DNA of 10,974 bases from an uncultured Porphyromonadaceae bacterium (GCA_947174155.1 CAMWHX010000016.1:1-10974); one strand, 5' to 3'. Counted from the stretch's first letter, positions 1-8,117 are shown. The notes: a model not told the origin generated them from the letters alone. Translations and numbers: made by a program.

Positions 1-500
1 CCTTCGCCTCCTTCCTCTACGGCCTGCGAGATGACTACGATGGGACCGTGACCTTCGACGGCCGCGATATACGCACCTTCGCCGTGGAGGAGTGGCAGCG
101 CCTGCGCCGCGAGAATCTGGCGTGGCTGCCACAAGAGTTGGGACTTTTCCCCGACCTGACCGCTATCGACAATATCCTGCTGAAAAACGGTCTCGCCGAC
201 GGGGTGTCGGTCGATACAGTCGACGGGTGGCTGCGCCGTCTCGGCATCGAGGGGCGTCGCGACTGGCCCGTCGGGCGCCTCTCCATCGGTCAGCAGCAGC
301 GCGTGGCCCTCATACGGTCGCTGTGTCAACCCTTTGACTTCATCATCCTCGACGAGCCGGTCAGCCATCTTGACGAGCACAACAATCGCGAGGCTGCCGC
401 TATCGTCGCCGAGGAGGCACGCCGTCGCGGAGCCGGCATCATTACGACCTCCGTCGGCAATCCCCTCCTTCTCCCCGACCTGACACACATAAAACTATGA
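1..500 (+). CDS. ABC transporter ATP-binding protein, 5'-truncated by the window edge
   Basis: This is the nucleotide-binding subunit of an ABC transporter, acting at the cytoplasmic face of the inner membrane with the permease encoded next. The open frame runs in from the left edge (first full codon at 3), so the GTG at 48 is internal and not a start. About 165 residues are visible. In order they show the helix that normally follows Walker A (FASFLYGLRDDY), the Q-loop (LPQELGLFPDLT), the ABC signature LSIGQQQRVALIRSL, Walker B FDFIILDEP with its catalytic Glu, and the D-loop SHLDE. Walker A and roughly 40 N-terminal residues are missing. The switch (H-loop) position after Walker B reads GIITTSVGN, with no histidine where LolD/MacB-type ATPases have THD. 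The protein resembles the LolD/MacB/FtsE class. The substrate cannot be told. The stop overlaps the permease start as ATGA, implying translational coupling. Confidence 0.93.
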   Translation, partial: FASFLYGLRDDYDGTVTFDGRDIRTFAVEEWQRLRRENLAWLPQELGLFPDLTAIDNILLKNGLADGVSVDTVDGWLRRLGIEGRRDWPVGRLSIGQQQRVALIRSLCQPFDFIILDEPVSHLDEHNNREAAAIVAEEARRRGAGIITTSVGNPLLLPDLTHIKL

Positions 501-1705
501 CACATATCGACACCACGATAGGGAGACGCCTGCTGAGCCGGGGCATCTCCGGCGGACGCATCGCCGGATTCGTGCTCTCCAACTTCATCGGTCTGCTGAT
601 GGTCTGCGCGGCTATCCAGATCTACCGCGACGTGCGCCCATTGGCGCAGGATGAGGGATCGTTTGTGAGCTCTGACTATGTAGTGGTCAACAAGCGCATC
701 GCCTCTATCGGCCCCGGTGATGACCGCCGTTTCTCGGAGACAGAGATCGCAGACCTTGAATCACAGCCTTGGGTGCGCTCCGTCGGGCGCTTCACGGCAG
801 CCGCCTATCCGGTAGACGGCAGTGTGGAGACGGGAGCGCGCGGGATGCGCACGGCCCTATTCTTCGAGTCTATCCCCGACAGATATGTCGATGCTCCCTC
901 CTCAGCATGGAGCTGGCATCCCGGCGACAAGGAGATACCTATCATCATACCACGCGACTACCTGGCTCTGTATAACTTCGGATTCGCCGCCTCGGCCGGT
1001 CTTCCACAGCTGACCGAGGGCGCTATAAGCGGTATCCCCTTGGTCCTGCGCCTTGGTGAAGGAACCCGCACCATGGATCTGACAGGACGCGTCGTCGGAT
1101 ACAGCACCCGCCTCAATACCATCCTCGTGCCTCAATCCTTCATGGAGGCCTCCAACGCTATGATTGGTCACGGTGAGACCTCGGCCCCGTCGCGTCTGAT
1201 CATAGATGTCAGCCGCCCCGGTGATACTGCCATCGCCGAGTATCTGCAAGCTCACGGGCTGGAGCGCGCCGGAGCCGACGACAATGCCTCGGCCACATTC
1301 CTGCTCCGCATAGCTGCCGGAATCGTCGGAGGCGTCGGCCTGCTGGTGACGGTGCTCTCCTTCTTCCTCCTGCTGCTGTCAGTCTCACTCATCATGGAGC
1401 GCAATCGCGCCCGCATACACCTGTTGCTGACACTCGGCTACCCGCTGCGTGGGGCGGCCCGTCCCTATATATGTATGGTGACGCTCGGGTGTGTGGTGGC
1501 CTGCGTCGTGACCTGCGCGGCTCTATGGGGTCTGCGCGGTGCCTACGTGACGGCTCTCTCCTCGCTCGGCGGAGCCGACACCGGAGTGTGGTGGGGAATG
1601 GGGGCAGCTCTCGTGCTGACCCTGCTGAGCATCGGTGGCAATATCCTCTCGATTCGTCGCAAGGTGGGAGAGGCCTGGCGCGGCGGGGGAGAGAAGCGTG
1701 CATGA
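497..1705 (+). CDS. FtsX/MacB-like ABC transporter permease, four membrane spans
   Basis: Inner-membrane permease of 402 aa, partner of the ATPase just upstream. The start ATG at 497 overlaps the upstream TGA. Hydrophobic segments lie at about residues 22-43, 274-300, 324-346 and 364-385. A large extracytoplasmic domain (about 44-272) sits between the first two. This one-plus-three layout with a big periplasmic domain is that of the MacB/FtsX/LolC superfamily, whose members move lipoproteins, peptides or drugs, or transmit force to the periplasm instead of pumping. The segment YVVVNKRIAS...FSETEIADLESQPWVRSVG resembles a permease family I associate with Bacteroidetes. The basic C-terminus (IRRKVGEAWRGGGEKRA) fits a cytoplasmic tail. 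Codon choice (many GGC/GGA/GGG glycines) differs from the GGT-rich genes downstream, consistent with lower expression. No clear terminator is visible between its stop and the next promoter. Substrate unknown. Confidence 0.9.
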   Translation: MTHIDTTIGRRLLSRGISGGRIAGFVLSNFIGLLMVCAAIQIYRDVRPLAQDEGSFVSSDYVVVNKRIASIGPGDDRRFSETEIADLESQPWVRSVGRFTAAAYPVDGSVETGARGMRTALFFESIPDRYVDAPSSAWSWHPGDKEIPIIIPRDYLALYNFGFAASAGLPQLTEGAISGIPLVLRLGEGTRTMDLTGRVVGYSTRLNTILVPQSFMEASNAMIGHGETSAPSRLIIDVSRPGDTAIAEYLQAHGLERAGADDNASATFLLRIAAGIVGGVGLLVTVLSFFLLLLSVSLIMERNRARIHLLLTLGYPLRGAARPYICMVTLGCVVACVVTCAALWGLRGAYVTALSSLGGADTGVWWGMGAALVLTLLSIGGNILSIRRKVGEAWRGGGEKRA

Positions 1706-1783
1706 GGTCTGGAAAGGGGTGATGGAGAAATGTTAAAATGAGTGCTTTTGTATGTTAATAAATCTAAATTCACTCTAAGTGAT

Positions 1784-1826
1784 GATAAAAAATGTTACAT
1801 TTGCGGGAAGTTTGTAACATTTTATC
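1784..1826. promoter_or_regulatory. Inverted repeat around the susC promoter, possible operator or leader hairpin
   Basis: AAAATGTTACA (1789-1799) and TGTAACATTTT (1813-1823) are a perfect 11-bp inverted repeat with a 13-nt spacer. With a two-base bulge the match extends to GATAAAA...TTTATC at 1784 and 1826. The left arm overlaps the -7 box and the right arm lies at or just after the expected transcription start. It could bind a dimeric regulator. Because much of the left arm lies upstream of the predicted start, a full RNA hairpin is less likely. Confidence 0.6.
1796..1803 (+). promoter_or_regulatory. Bacteroidetes-type -7 promoter box for the susC operon
   Basis: TACATTTG matches the Bacteroidetes -7 consensus TAnnTTTG exactly and lies 164 bases before the susC start codon. 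Transcription would begin near 1810, giving a leader of about 155 nt. About 20 bases upstream, where the -33 TTTG is expected, the sequence is CTCT. The promoter may therefore need an activator, as sus-type promoters do. The box overlaps the left arm of an inverted repeat. Confidence 0.7.
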
Positions 1827-1967
1827 GTCTCCGGTCGCACCGTGTCGAGTCATACGTCAGCGGTCGTCGGGGCGATGCTCCGTGTTAACCGACTTACTTA
1901 CAGTAGAGAAAGAGATAGAGAAAGAACTATATATTAACCCCATGTAAAACTAAATTTCTATTCTTGC
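1804..1967 (+). other. Long 5' leader of susC
   Basis: No gene fits here. After the promoter the leader holds small potential stems: CGGT/ACCG at 1832-1842 and GGGGC-GAT-GCTCC at about 1869-1881. A purine-rich stretch (about 1914-1927, GAGAAAGAGATAGAG) and an A/T-rich, Shine-Dalgarno-free start context follow. Long leaders are common on Bacteroidetes susC genes. I recognise no riboswitch class. Confidence 0.4.
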
Positions 1968-4900
1968 ATGAAGAACTTTTGTTTTCAGCTGAATCGAAAG
2001 GCATGGCTCACATTAGTCATGCTTCTGGCTGTGGCCCTGCCGGGTCTGGCGCAGACGATTCTCGTCCACGGTAACGTGGTCGATGAGTTGGGCGACGCCC
2101 TAATCGGTGCCACCATTATGGAGAAAGGCACCTCCAACGGCACCGCAGCCGACATCGATGGCAACTTCGAGATCAACGTGCGCCCGAATGCCACTCTCGT
2201 AGTGAGCTATGTAGGCTATGATCCCATGGAGGTGGCCGTCAACAATCATCACGAGATCAACATCGTGATGAAGGAAAACGCCCAGATGCTTGCCGAGACC
2301 GTGGTCATCGGTTACGGTACGGTCAAGAAGTCTGATGCTACCGGTTCGGTAGCAGTCGTGACACCGGACGACATCGACGCCGGTATCTCGACTTCGGCAC
2401 AGGATCTGCTCGTCGGCGCAAGCCCCGGTGTAGTTGTGACTACCTCCGGTGGTGACCCCTCCGGCAACGCCAACATCCGAATCCGCGGCGGCTCTTCGCT
2501 GTCAGCCTCCAACGACCCGCTCATCGTCATCGACGGTGTGCCCCAGTCGAACCAGAGCAACGCAGGCGGTACCAACGCCCTGACCATGCTCAACCCCCAG
2601 AACATCGAGTCGATGACCATCCTGAAAGACGCCTCCGCAACCGCCATCTACGGTTCGCGTGCATCCAACGGTGTCATCATCATCACCACCAAGAAGGGTA
2701 AAAGTGGCCGTCCGCAGGTCAACTTCGCTGCCAACTTCCACGTCAACACCGCCCGCAAGACCCTCAAGATGATGGGTACGCAGGACTACGTGAAGCTCAT
2801 CGAGCAGTATGGTAATGACCGTGCCAAGCAGTTCCTCTATGCCAACCCCGTTGACCCCACTCTGGAGACTCAGCAGGGTTCCGCTTTCAACCTCTATGAC
2901 ACCAACTGGCAGAAAGAGGTGCTCCGCACTGCCTTCTCCCACGACTACTCTCTGAGTGTCGGCGGCTCCGCAGGCTGGCTCCCCTATCGTGTCAACGCTT
3001 CTTACACCAACAATCAGGGTATCATCAAGACCTCTTCGATGGAGCGTACCACAGTAGGCTTCAACCTCAGCCCGAAGTTCCTTGACGATCACCTCTCGAT
3101 CAACGCCAACGCCCAGGGCTCTTACGTCCGCACCGGCAACGCTGCCGGCGTGATGGGTGGCGCAGTAGGTATGGCTCCCGTATACCCCGTATACAGCAAC
3201 TATCCTATGGCTACCGCAGATATGCCCGCGGCATATAACGGTTTCTTCAATATCTTCCAGACCACAGGTCGTCCTGAGGAGAACGCTTCCGAGAACCCCG
3301 TGCAGCTTCTGCTCAACCAGAAGACCATCGGTACCACCTACAACTCTACCGGTAACCTGATGATCGACTACGCCCTGCATTGGCTCCCCGAGCTGCACTT
3401 CAACCTTAACCTCGGTTACCAGGTATCGAAGAATACCTCCCACACCGACGTGGATCCCAACTCCATCATGGCATGGCGCGGTAACTACAAGGATGGCGCA
3501 GGCACACGCTCCAACTGGTATGAGCTGCAGCGCAACACCAACCTCTCCTTCTTCATCAACTATAAGAAGGACTTCGAGGCAGCCAAGTCCAGCCTTGACG
3601 CCACTGTCGGTTACGACTGGCAGCGCTTCGACTACCATGGTCGCTCCGAGACTCTGATCAATACTCTCGGTTATAACTTGGGATATGCCGGTGGTATCTT
3701 CTCTATCGTAGAGAATCCCGCAACAGCTGACCATATCGGTCACTCCTATGAGAACGCACCCATGAGCCGCTGGGGCAACATCAACCAGCTGGTATCATTC
3801 TTCGGTCGTATCAATTATATCTTCGACGACACCTATCTGCTCACCTTCACTCTGCGTGACGACGGTTCTTCCCGCTTCTCCAAGAACAACCGCTGGGGTC
3901 TCTTCCCCGCCCTCGCTCTCGGCTGGAAGATCAACAACATGAGCTTCATGGAGCGCACCCAGGGATGGCTTAACGACTTCAAGCTTCGTCTCGGCTGGGG
4001 TGAGACCGGTCAGCAGGATCTCTCCGGCATGTACTTCCCCTACCTGCCTATCTACACCGACTCTTATCAGCTGGGCTTCCAGTATCTCGACCCCAACGGT
4101 TCCGGCAAGTGGATCAACCCCCTCTTCCCGCAGTCTTACAATGCTGACCTGAAGTGGGAGACCACCACAACATGGAACGTCGGTATCGACATGGGCTTCA
4201 TCAACAACCGTGTGACTCTGGCAGCCGACTGGTATCTGCGCAAGACTACCGACCTGCTCTCCTACGTCCCCACCGCCGCTACCAACACCACCAACTACCA
4301 GTGGCGTAACATCGGCTCGATGGAGAACCTCGGTGTCGAGGTGACTGTAGGCGCTAAGCCCGTCATCACCGATGACTTCATCTGGAACACCAGCGTCAAC
4401 GTAGCCTGGAACAAGAACAAGATCACCAAGCTGCAGGGTGAGGGTGCCGACTCCCGCATCTCCGCTATCGGTCTCCCCTCGGGCACCGGCGGTAACCTCG
4501 GCTGGCACATCGTGGGTGAGCCCGCGTTCACCTTCATGGTATACGAGCAGGTTTATGACCATAACGGTGATCCCATCGAGAATCAGTATGTTGACCAGAA
4601 CGCCGACGGTGTGATCGACGACAACGACCTGATCATGTATCACTCCAAGGATCCGAAGGTGACCCTGACCTGGAACAACAACTTCACCTGGAAGAACTGG
4701 GACCTCGGCATCTCTCTGCGTGCCAACTTCGGCAACTACGTCTACAACAACCTGAAGTACTCCAACTCGCGTATCTACAACGTCTCCGCGGCTCAGTACC
4801 AGCTCGGCAACCTGCTGGCTGACCAGTTCCTCTTCAAGGAGGCCTCCAGCGCATCGCTGCTCCCCCTGTCGAGCTACTTCGTGGAGAACGCAAGCTTCGT

Positions 4901-5102
4901 ACGCTGCGACAACATCACACTGGGCTACACCTTCCCCGAGCTGCTTGACAGCAAGCTGAAGCTTCGCCTCTTCGCTGCCGTGCAGAATCCCTTCGTCATC
5001 ACTACCTTCAGCGGTATCGATCCCGAGGAGTTCGGCGGTGTGCAGAGCGATCCCTATCCGCGTCCCATCACTACGACGCTCGGTATCGTGGCTACTTTCT
5101 GA
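1968..5102 (+). CDS. susC: SusC/RagA-family TonB-dependent outer-membrane transporter
   Basis: Outer-membrane beta-barrel that imports oligosaccharides using TonB-ExbBD energy, with SusD as its lid. The 1044-aa length is normal for the family. It has a Sec signal peptide with cleavage likely after LPGLA (residue 28). Next comes a carboxypeptidase-regulatory-like beta domain (about 31-105: GNVVDELGDALIGATI, DGNFEI, YVGYDP), then a TonB-box-like ETVVIGYG at 110-117. The plug (about 118-245) carries the SusC signatures RIRGGSSLSASNDPLIVIDG and NIESMTILKDASATAIYGSR. The barrel ends in a C-terminal Phe (GIVATF), the usual BAM recognition residue. There is no N-terminal STN domain, so it is probably not an ECF-sigma signal transducer. 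Residues 876-887 form an EF-hand-like loop. SusD follows after 33 bases. Strong bias to C-ending codons and GGT suggests high expression. The symbol is family-level; the substrate is not proven. Confidence 0.97.
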   Translation: MKNFCFQLNRKAWLTLVMLLAVALPGLAQTILVHGNVVDELGDALIGATIMEKGTSNGTAADIDGNFEINVRPNATLVVSYVGYDPMEVAVNNHHEINIVMKENAQMLAETVVIGYGTVKKSDATGSVAVVTPDDIDAGISTSAQDLLVGASPGVVVTTSGGDPSGNANIRIRGGSSLSASNDPLIVIDGVPQSNQSNAGGTNALTMLNPQNIESMTILKDASATAIYGSRASNGVIIITTKKGKSGRPQVNFAANFHVNTARKTLKMMGTQDYVKLIEQYGNDRAKQFLYANPVDPTLETQQGSAFNLYDTNWQKEVLRTAFSHDYSLSVGGSAGWLPYRVNASYTNNQGIIKTSSMERTTVGFNLSPKFLDDHLSINANAQGSYVRTGNAAGVMGGAVGMAPVYPVYSNYPMATADMPAAYNGFFNIFQTTGRPEENASENPVQLLLNQKTIGTTYNSTGNLMIDYALHWLPELHFNLNLGYQVSKNTSHTDVDPNSIMAWRGNYKDGAGTRSNWYELQRNTNLSFFINYKKDFEAAKSSLDATVGYDWQRFDYHGRSETLINTLGYNLGYAGGIFSIVENPATADHIGHSYENAPMSRWGNINQLVSFFGRINYIFDDTYLLTFTLRDDGSSRFSKNNRWGLFPALALGWKINNMSFMERTQGWLNDFKLRLGWGETGQQDLSGMYFPYLPIYTDSYQLGFQYLDPNGSGKWINPLFPQSYNADLKWETTTTWNVGIDMGFINNRVTLAADWYLRKTTDLLSYVPTAATNTTNYQWRNIGSMENLGVEVTVGAKPVITDDFIWNTSVNVAWNKNKITKLQGEGADSRISAIGLPSGTGGNLGWHIVGEPAFTFMVYEQVYDHNGDPIENQYVDQNADGVIDDNDLIMYHSKDPKVTLTWNNNFTWKNWDLGISLRANFGNYVYNNLKYSNSRIYNVSAAQYQLGNLLADQFLFKEASSASLLPLSSYFVENASFVRCDNITLGYTFPELLDSKLKLRLFAAVQNPFVITTFSGIDPEEFGGVQSDPYPRPITTTLGIVATF

Positions 5103-5135
5103 TCTGTACGCAATCTCATAGAATAGAATTTCAAA

Positions 5136-7022
5136 ATGAAGACTTTCAAAAATATATTCCTGGGACTCGGAGTGGCCGCCACTCTCTGCGGTGGCATGAC
5201 CTCCTGCGTGGGTGACCTCGATCTCCAGCCCACTGACCCGAGCAGCATTACCGACGTGTCGAATGACATCGATCGCGTCTTCGCTGACATCTATCTCAAC
5301 TTCTCGACCTACGGTGCCAACGGCAACTCCCCCGTATCGGGCTTCGACGGAGGTATGGCTGCTTTCCAGCGCGCTATGTTCATAGCCGAGGAGATTCCTA
5401 CCGATGAGGCTTGCTGGCTCTGGGACCCCGCCGACTACGGCACTATGAACTACGGCCTTTTCAACGCCAACCAGGGTGCCCTCTACGGTTTCTACTCCCG
5501 CCTGATGATCAATATCACCCTCTGCAACCAGTTCATCCAGGATGTAGATAACGGTGTTTTCAAGAATGTACCTGAAGCCAAGGCTGCCAATTTCAAGCGT
5601 CAGGCCATGACGCTCTGGGGGGCTTGTTACTACTACATGCTGTCGTTCTACGACAAGATCCCCTATGCCGACTACACCACTCCCGTCGGTGCAGTCCCCG
5701 GTCAGCTCTCCCGCCAGGAGGTCTACAACCGTGTGACTACTCTGCTGGAGGAGACTGTGGCAGGCTACAAGCAGGCTAACGACCTGAAACCCGTCTACGG
5801 TTTCGTGGGTCTGGATGCCGCTGAGTCTATCCTGGCCAAGATCTATCTGAATGCAGGCACATGGACCGGTACCCCCGCCTATGACAAGTGCTACACTCAC
5901 TGTAAGGCCGTCATCGAGCGTCTCGGTCACGGCGGTTACTACGGCAACGGTCTTGCCCGCAGCTACAACGCTCTCTTCGGTGCCAATAACGACAACTACG
6001 TGCTCGGTAACGGTGGCAGTGAGGTCAACGAGATCATCTGGACCATCGTCGGCAACGAGGTTAACCTGACCTCCTTCTCCGGTTCCGCCTTCCTCCAGGC
6101 AGGCTGGATCGGCACCAACGGTGTGCAGGTGACCATGTACTGCCCGACACAGACCGCCTCCCTCGACGGCACATATGCCGATACCGACAACGGTCAGATC
6201 GTCTACAAGTACTATGCCGATGCAACCGATTTCGCCGATGCCAAGAAGGCATATGACGAGACCGAGGGTAAGGAGGCTTGGAAGAAGTATGTCAACGAGG
6301 TTGTCAACAACGTGCCTTACTCCTTCGACCCGACCCAGACCGGCTATGTGGCTCAGGACTGGTACAATGCCGGCTACGGCTGGAAGTGTATGGTGGCCCG
6401 CAAGTCGTTTGTCCGCAAGTTCGAGTGGGATGACGTGAATATGTCTGTAAGCTCCGACCGTCGCGTCAGCCTCTGGCAGACCTCGAAGCATGGTTTCAGC
6501 GTCGAGAATATCTCTCTCATCGGTGATGACTGGGGCAAGAACGGCTACCTGACTCCCAAATACTCCAACTGGGCCTACAATGATGACGGCACTATCAACA
6601 AGGAGGAGTCTCCGACAAACATCGGTACTGCCGCCGGCGACTATGCAGTCATCCGTCTGGCCGAGATCTATCTGACCGCAGCCGAGGCTATCCTCAACGG
6701 TGGCGGCGGTTCACAGGCCGAGGCCCTGCAGTATGTCAACTATATCCGCGAGCGCGCATATGCCGACGCCCCCGGTTCCACCGATCACCACTGGACCTCC
6801 GTCTCCATGCAGGACCTGCGCGACGAGCGTTGCCGCGAGCTCTATCAAGAGAACGTGCGCCGCACCGACCTCATCCGCTGGAACCAGTGGACCACAGGCT
6901 ACACCTGGGAGTGGAAGGGTGGCACCCAGAGCGGTACCAACCTCCCCGAGAACTCGAAGCTCTATCCCATACCTAACCGTGTGATGACAGCTTCCAGCTT
7001 CCAGCAGACCACCGGATATTAA
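5136..7022 (+). CDS. susD: SusD/RagB-family surface glycan-binding lipoprotein
   Basis: Surface lipoprotein that caps the SusC barrel and binds the incoming glycan. It is 628 aa, somewhat longer than B. thetaiotaomicron SusD (551 aa). The signal peptide ends in the lipobox GMTSC, with lipid on Cys24. The following VGDLD is acidic, in line with the Bacteroidetes surface-export signal. The alpha-helical TPR-like body and C-terminal RagB/SusD domain are shown by YAVIRLAEIYLTAAEAIL (about 504-521), LRDERCRELYQENVRRTDLIRW (about 561-582) and the terminal LYPIPNRVMTASSFQQTTGY, all typical of the family. The interior (about 230-480) is rich in Trp, Tyr and Asn, as expected for a sugar-binding face, but I cannot assign the binding residues. 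It sits 33 bases after susC and 24 before the SusE-like gene, in one operon. The symbol is family-level. Confidence 0.96.
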   Translation: MKTFKNIFLGLGVAATLCGGMTSCVGDLDLQPTDPSSITDVSNDIDRVFADIYLNFSTYGANGNSPVSGFDGGMAAFQRAMFIAEEIPTDEACWLWDPADYGTMNYGLFNANQGALYGFYSRLMINITLCNQFIQDVDNGVFKNVPEAKAANFKRQAMTLWGACYYYMLSFYDKIPYADYTTPVGAVPGQLSRQEVYNRVTTLLEETVAGYKQANDLKPVYGFVGLDAAESILAKIYLNAGTWTGTPAYDKCYTHCKAVIERLGHGGYYGNGLARSYNALFGANNDNYVLGNGGSEVNEIIWTIVGNEVNLTSFSGSAFLQAGWIGTNGVQVTMYCPTQTASLDGTYADTDNGQIVYKYYADATDFADAKKAYDETEGKEAWKKYVNEVVNNVPYSFDPTQTGYVAQDWYNAGYGWKCMVARKSFVRKFEWDDVNMSVSSDRRVSLWQTSKHGFSVENISLIGDDWGKNGYLTPKYSNWAYNDDGTINKEESPTNIGTAAGDYAVIRLAEIYLTAAEAILNGGGGSQAEALQYVNYIRERAYADAPGSTDHHWTSVSMQDLRDERCRELYQENVRRTDLIRWNQWTTGYTWEWKGGTQSGTNLPENSKLYPIPNRVMTASSFQQTTGY

Positions 7023-7046
7023 TCTCAACTCTGTCACGAATCAACA

Positions 7047-8063
7047 ATGAAAAAGTTATCTATCATATGGGCCATGGTGGCTCTGGTGCTCGGTCTGGCA
7101 TCCTGCAAGCAGGAGGATAACCCGCAGTATCATAACCCCACCACCTTCACAATCAACACCCCGGCCCTGCAGGATCAGGCTTTCCGCACTGCTTCCGAAA
7201 TGACTGATCCCGAGACCTTCAATCTCTTCTGCTCCCAGCCCGACTATGGCTATTCGGCCATCTGCAACTATTCCGCTCTGGTGTCGCTCGACGAGAATGC
7301 TCCCGCCGAGGACTGGATCAAGCTGGAGAATGTCACCCCGACCAAGGCTGACATGACCATCAAGACCTTCGAGCTGGGTGTGGCCATCAACAAGCTGCTC
7401 GGTGTCGAGGATCTTGATGACTTCAACGCCAAGGGTTACGGCAATCAGCAGTTCAAGTGCTACTTCAAGGCTGTATGTGAGATTCCCTCTATCGAGGGTA
7501 GCTACATCGTCAGCTCCAACACTGTCTCCTATAATAAGGTGATGATCAACTACGCCGAGAAGAAACCGGCATGGATCTACATCTGTGGTGACATCGAGAG
7601 CCTTGACGGTGTGGTCAACGGCTTCACCGCTCCCAGCTCGGCCAATGAGGCTACCTACCAGGCAAGCTGGTCACTCTTCGAGCCCGAGGATATGATCGGT
7701 GAGAAGCTCTATGTCGGAGAGTTCAACCTCGTGCCCAAGGCAGATGCCACTGATCCTGCCATTGCCGATCCGGGCAATCCGGACCAGTGCGCTCAGTTCC
7801 GTTTCTTCACCCAGCTGCTCGGTTGGACACCCGAGGCATCTCTCGGTTCCAACGAAGCTGACTTCTTCTGTCTCCCCATCACCGATAAGTGGGCCGCAGG
7901 CTATAGTGGCGACATCGTGGCCCAGGGTCTGGGTAACTGGGGTGTCTTCGTCACCGAGAAGCAGCCCGTGACCATAGTTGTCGACGTGCCGGGTCTCAAG
8001 GTGTACGTCAAGGAGGGTCACCACGAAGTGGAGTTCGTAGGACGCAACCCCGAGTTCAAATGA
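7047..8063 (+). CDS. susE: SusE-family outer-membrane lipoprotein
   Basis: Probable surface glycan-binding lipoprotein of 338 aa, accessory to SusCD. The signal peptide ends in the lipobox LASC (Cys20), followed by KQEDN, an acidic surface-export-like signal. The N-terminal SusE Ig-like domain (about 27-165) is recognised from TTFTINTPALQDQAF and FNLFCSQPDYGYSAICNYSALVSL, close to the SusE-family pattern. The C-terminal half (about 174-325) starts WIYICGDIESL and contains EFNLVP, FRFFTQLLGWTPEASLGSNEADF and a GNWGVF stretch. This is the strand/aromatic pattern of SusE/F carbohydrate-binding modules, here with an insertion near 195-250. In B. thetaiotaomicron, SusE binds starch with two such modules; this protein seems to have one. 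It lies 24 bases after susD and 77 before the next gene, a gap that holds a stem-loop. Glycan specificity is not readable from sequence. Confidence 0.85.
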   Translation: MKKLSIIWAMVALVLGLASCKQEDNPQYHNPTTFTINTPALQDQAFRTASEMTDPETFNLFCSQPDYGYSAICNYSALVSLDENAPAEDWIKLENVTPTKADMTIKTFELGVAINKLLGVEDLDDFNAKGYGNQQFKCYFKAVCEIPSIEGSYIVSSNTVSYNKVMINYAEKKPAWIYICGDIESLDGVVNGFTAPSSANEATYQASWSLFEPEDMIGEKLYVGEFNLVPKADATDPAIADPGNPDQCAQFRFFTQLLGWTPEASLGSNEADFFCLPITDKWAAGYSGDIVAQGLGNWGVFVTEKQPVTIVVDVPGLKVYVKEGHHEVEFVGRNPEFK

Positions 8064-8071
8064 TTTTTACC

Positions 8072-8117
8072 CCGGAGCCTGAGGGTGTCGCCTCCCGAGC
8101 GACACCCCGGGATCCGG
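8072..8117 (+). other. Intra-operon stem-loop between the two SusE/F-like genes
   Basis: GGGTGTCGC (8083-8091) pairs perfectly with GCGACACCC (8099-8107) around a 7-nt loop. A second short stem, CCGGA (8072-8076) with TCCGG (8113-8117), can close beneath it. No T-tract follows (next bases ACAAAAAGATTG), so it is not a standard intrinsic terminator. It may protect the 3' end of the upstream message, be a processing site, or lower expression of the next gene. Confidence 0.6.

Noticed and set aside
48..50. GTG at 48 as start of the ATPase
   Set aside because: The frame continues upstream to the left edge with residues (FASFLYGLRDDYDG) that fit the region after Walker A, so the GTG is an internal Val.
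1784..1826. Phase-variable invertible promoter at the susC operon
   Set aside because: The two arms are only 13 bases apart. Invertible Bacteroides promoters have recombination repeats flanking a whole promoter-sized segment, and no recombinase gene is present.
1968..2280. SusC as an ECF-sigma-linked transducer
   Set aside because: After the signal peptide the protein goes straight to the carboxypeptidase-like domain, with no room for an STN domain, and there are no sigma/anti-sigma genes next to it.
2502..3743. Minus-strand open frame of 413 codons inside susC
   Set aside because: Antisense shadow of the strongly codon-biased susC gene. The product shows no domain or signal sequence, and no promoter box is evident.
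3795..6491. Very long open frame on the minus strand (898 codons) across susC and susD
   Set aside because: It lies opposite two convincing family members, spans their intergenic gap, and its translation is a low-complexity Val/Gly/Glu/His mix typical of the reverse of C-ending-codon genes. It has no recognisable domain.
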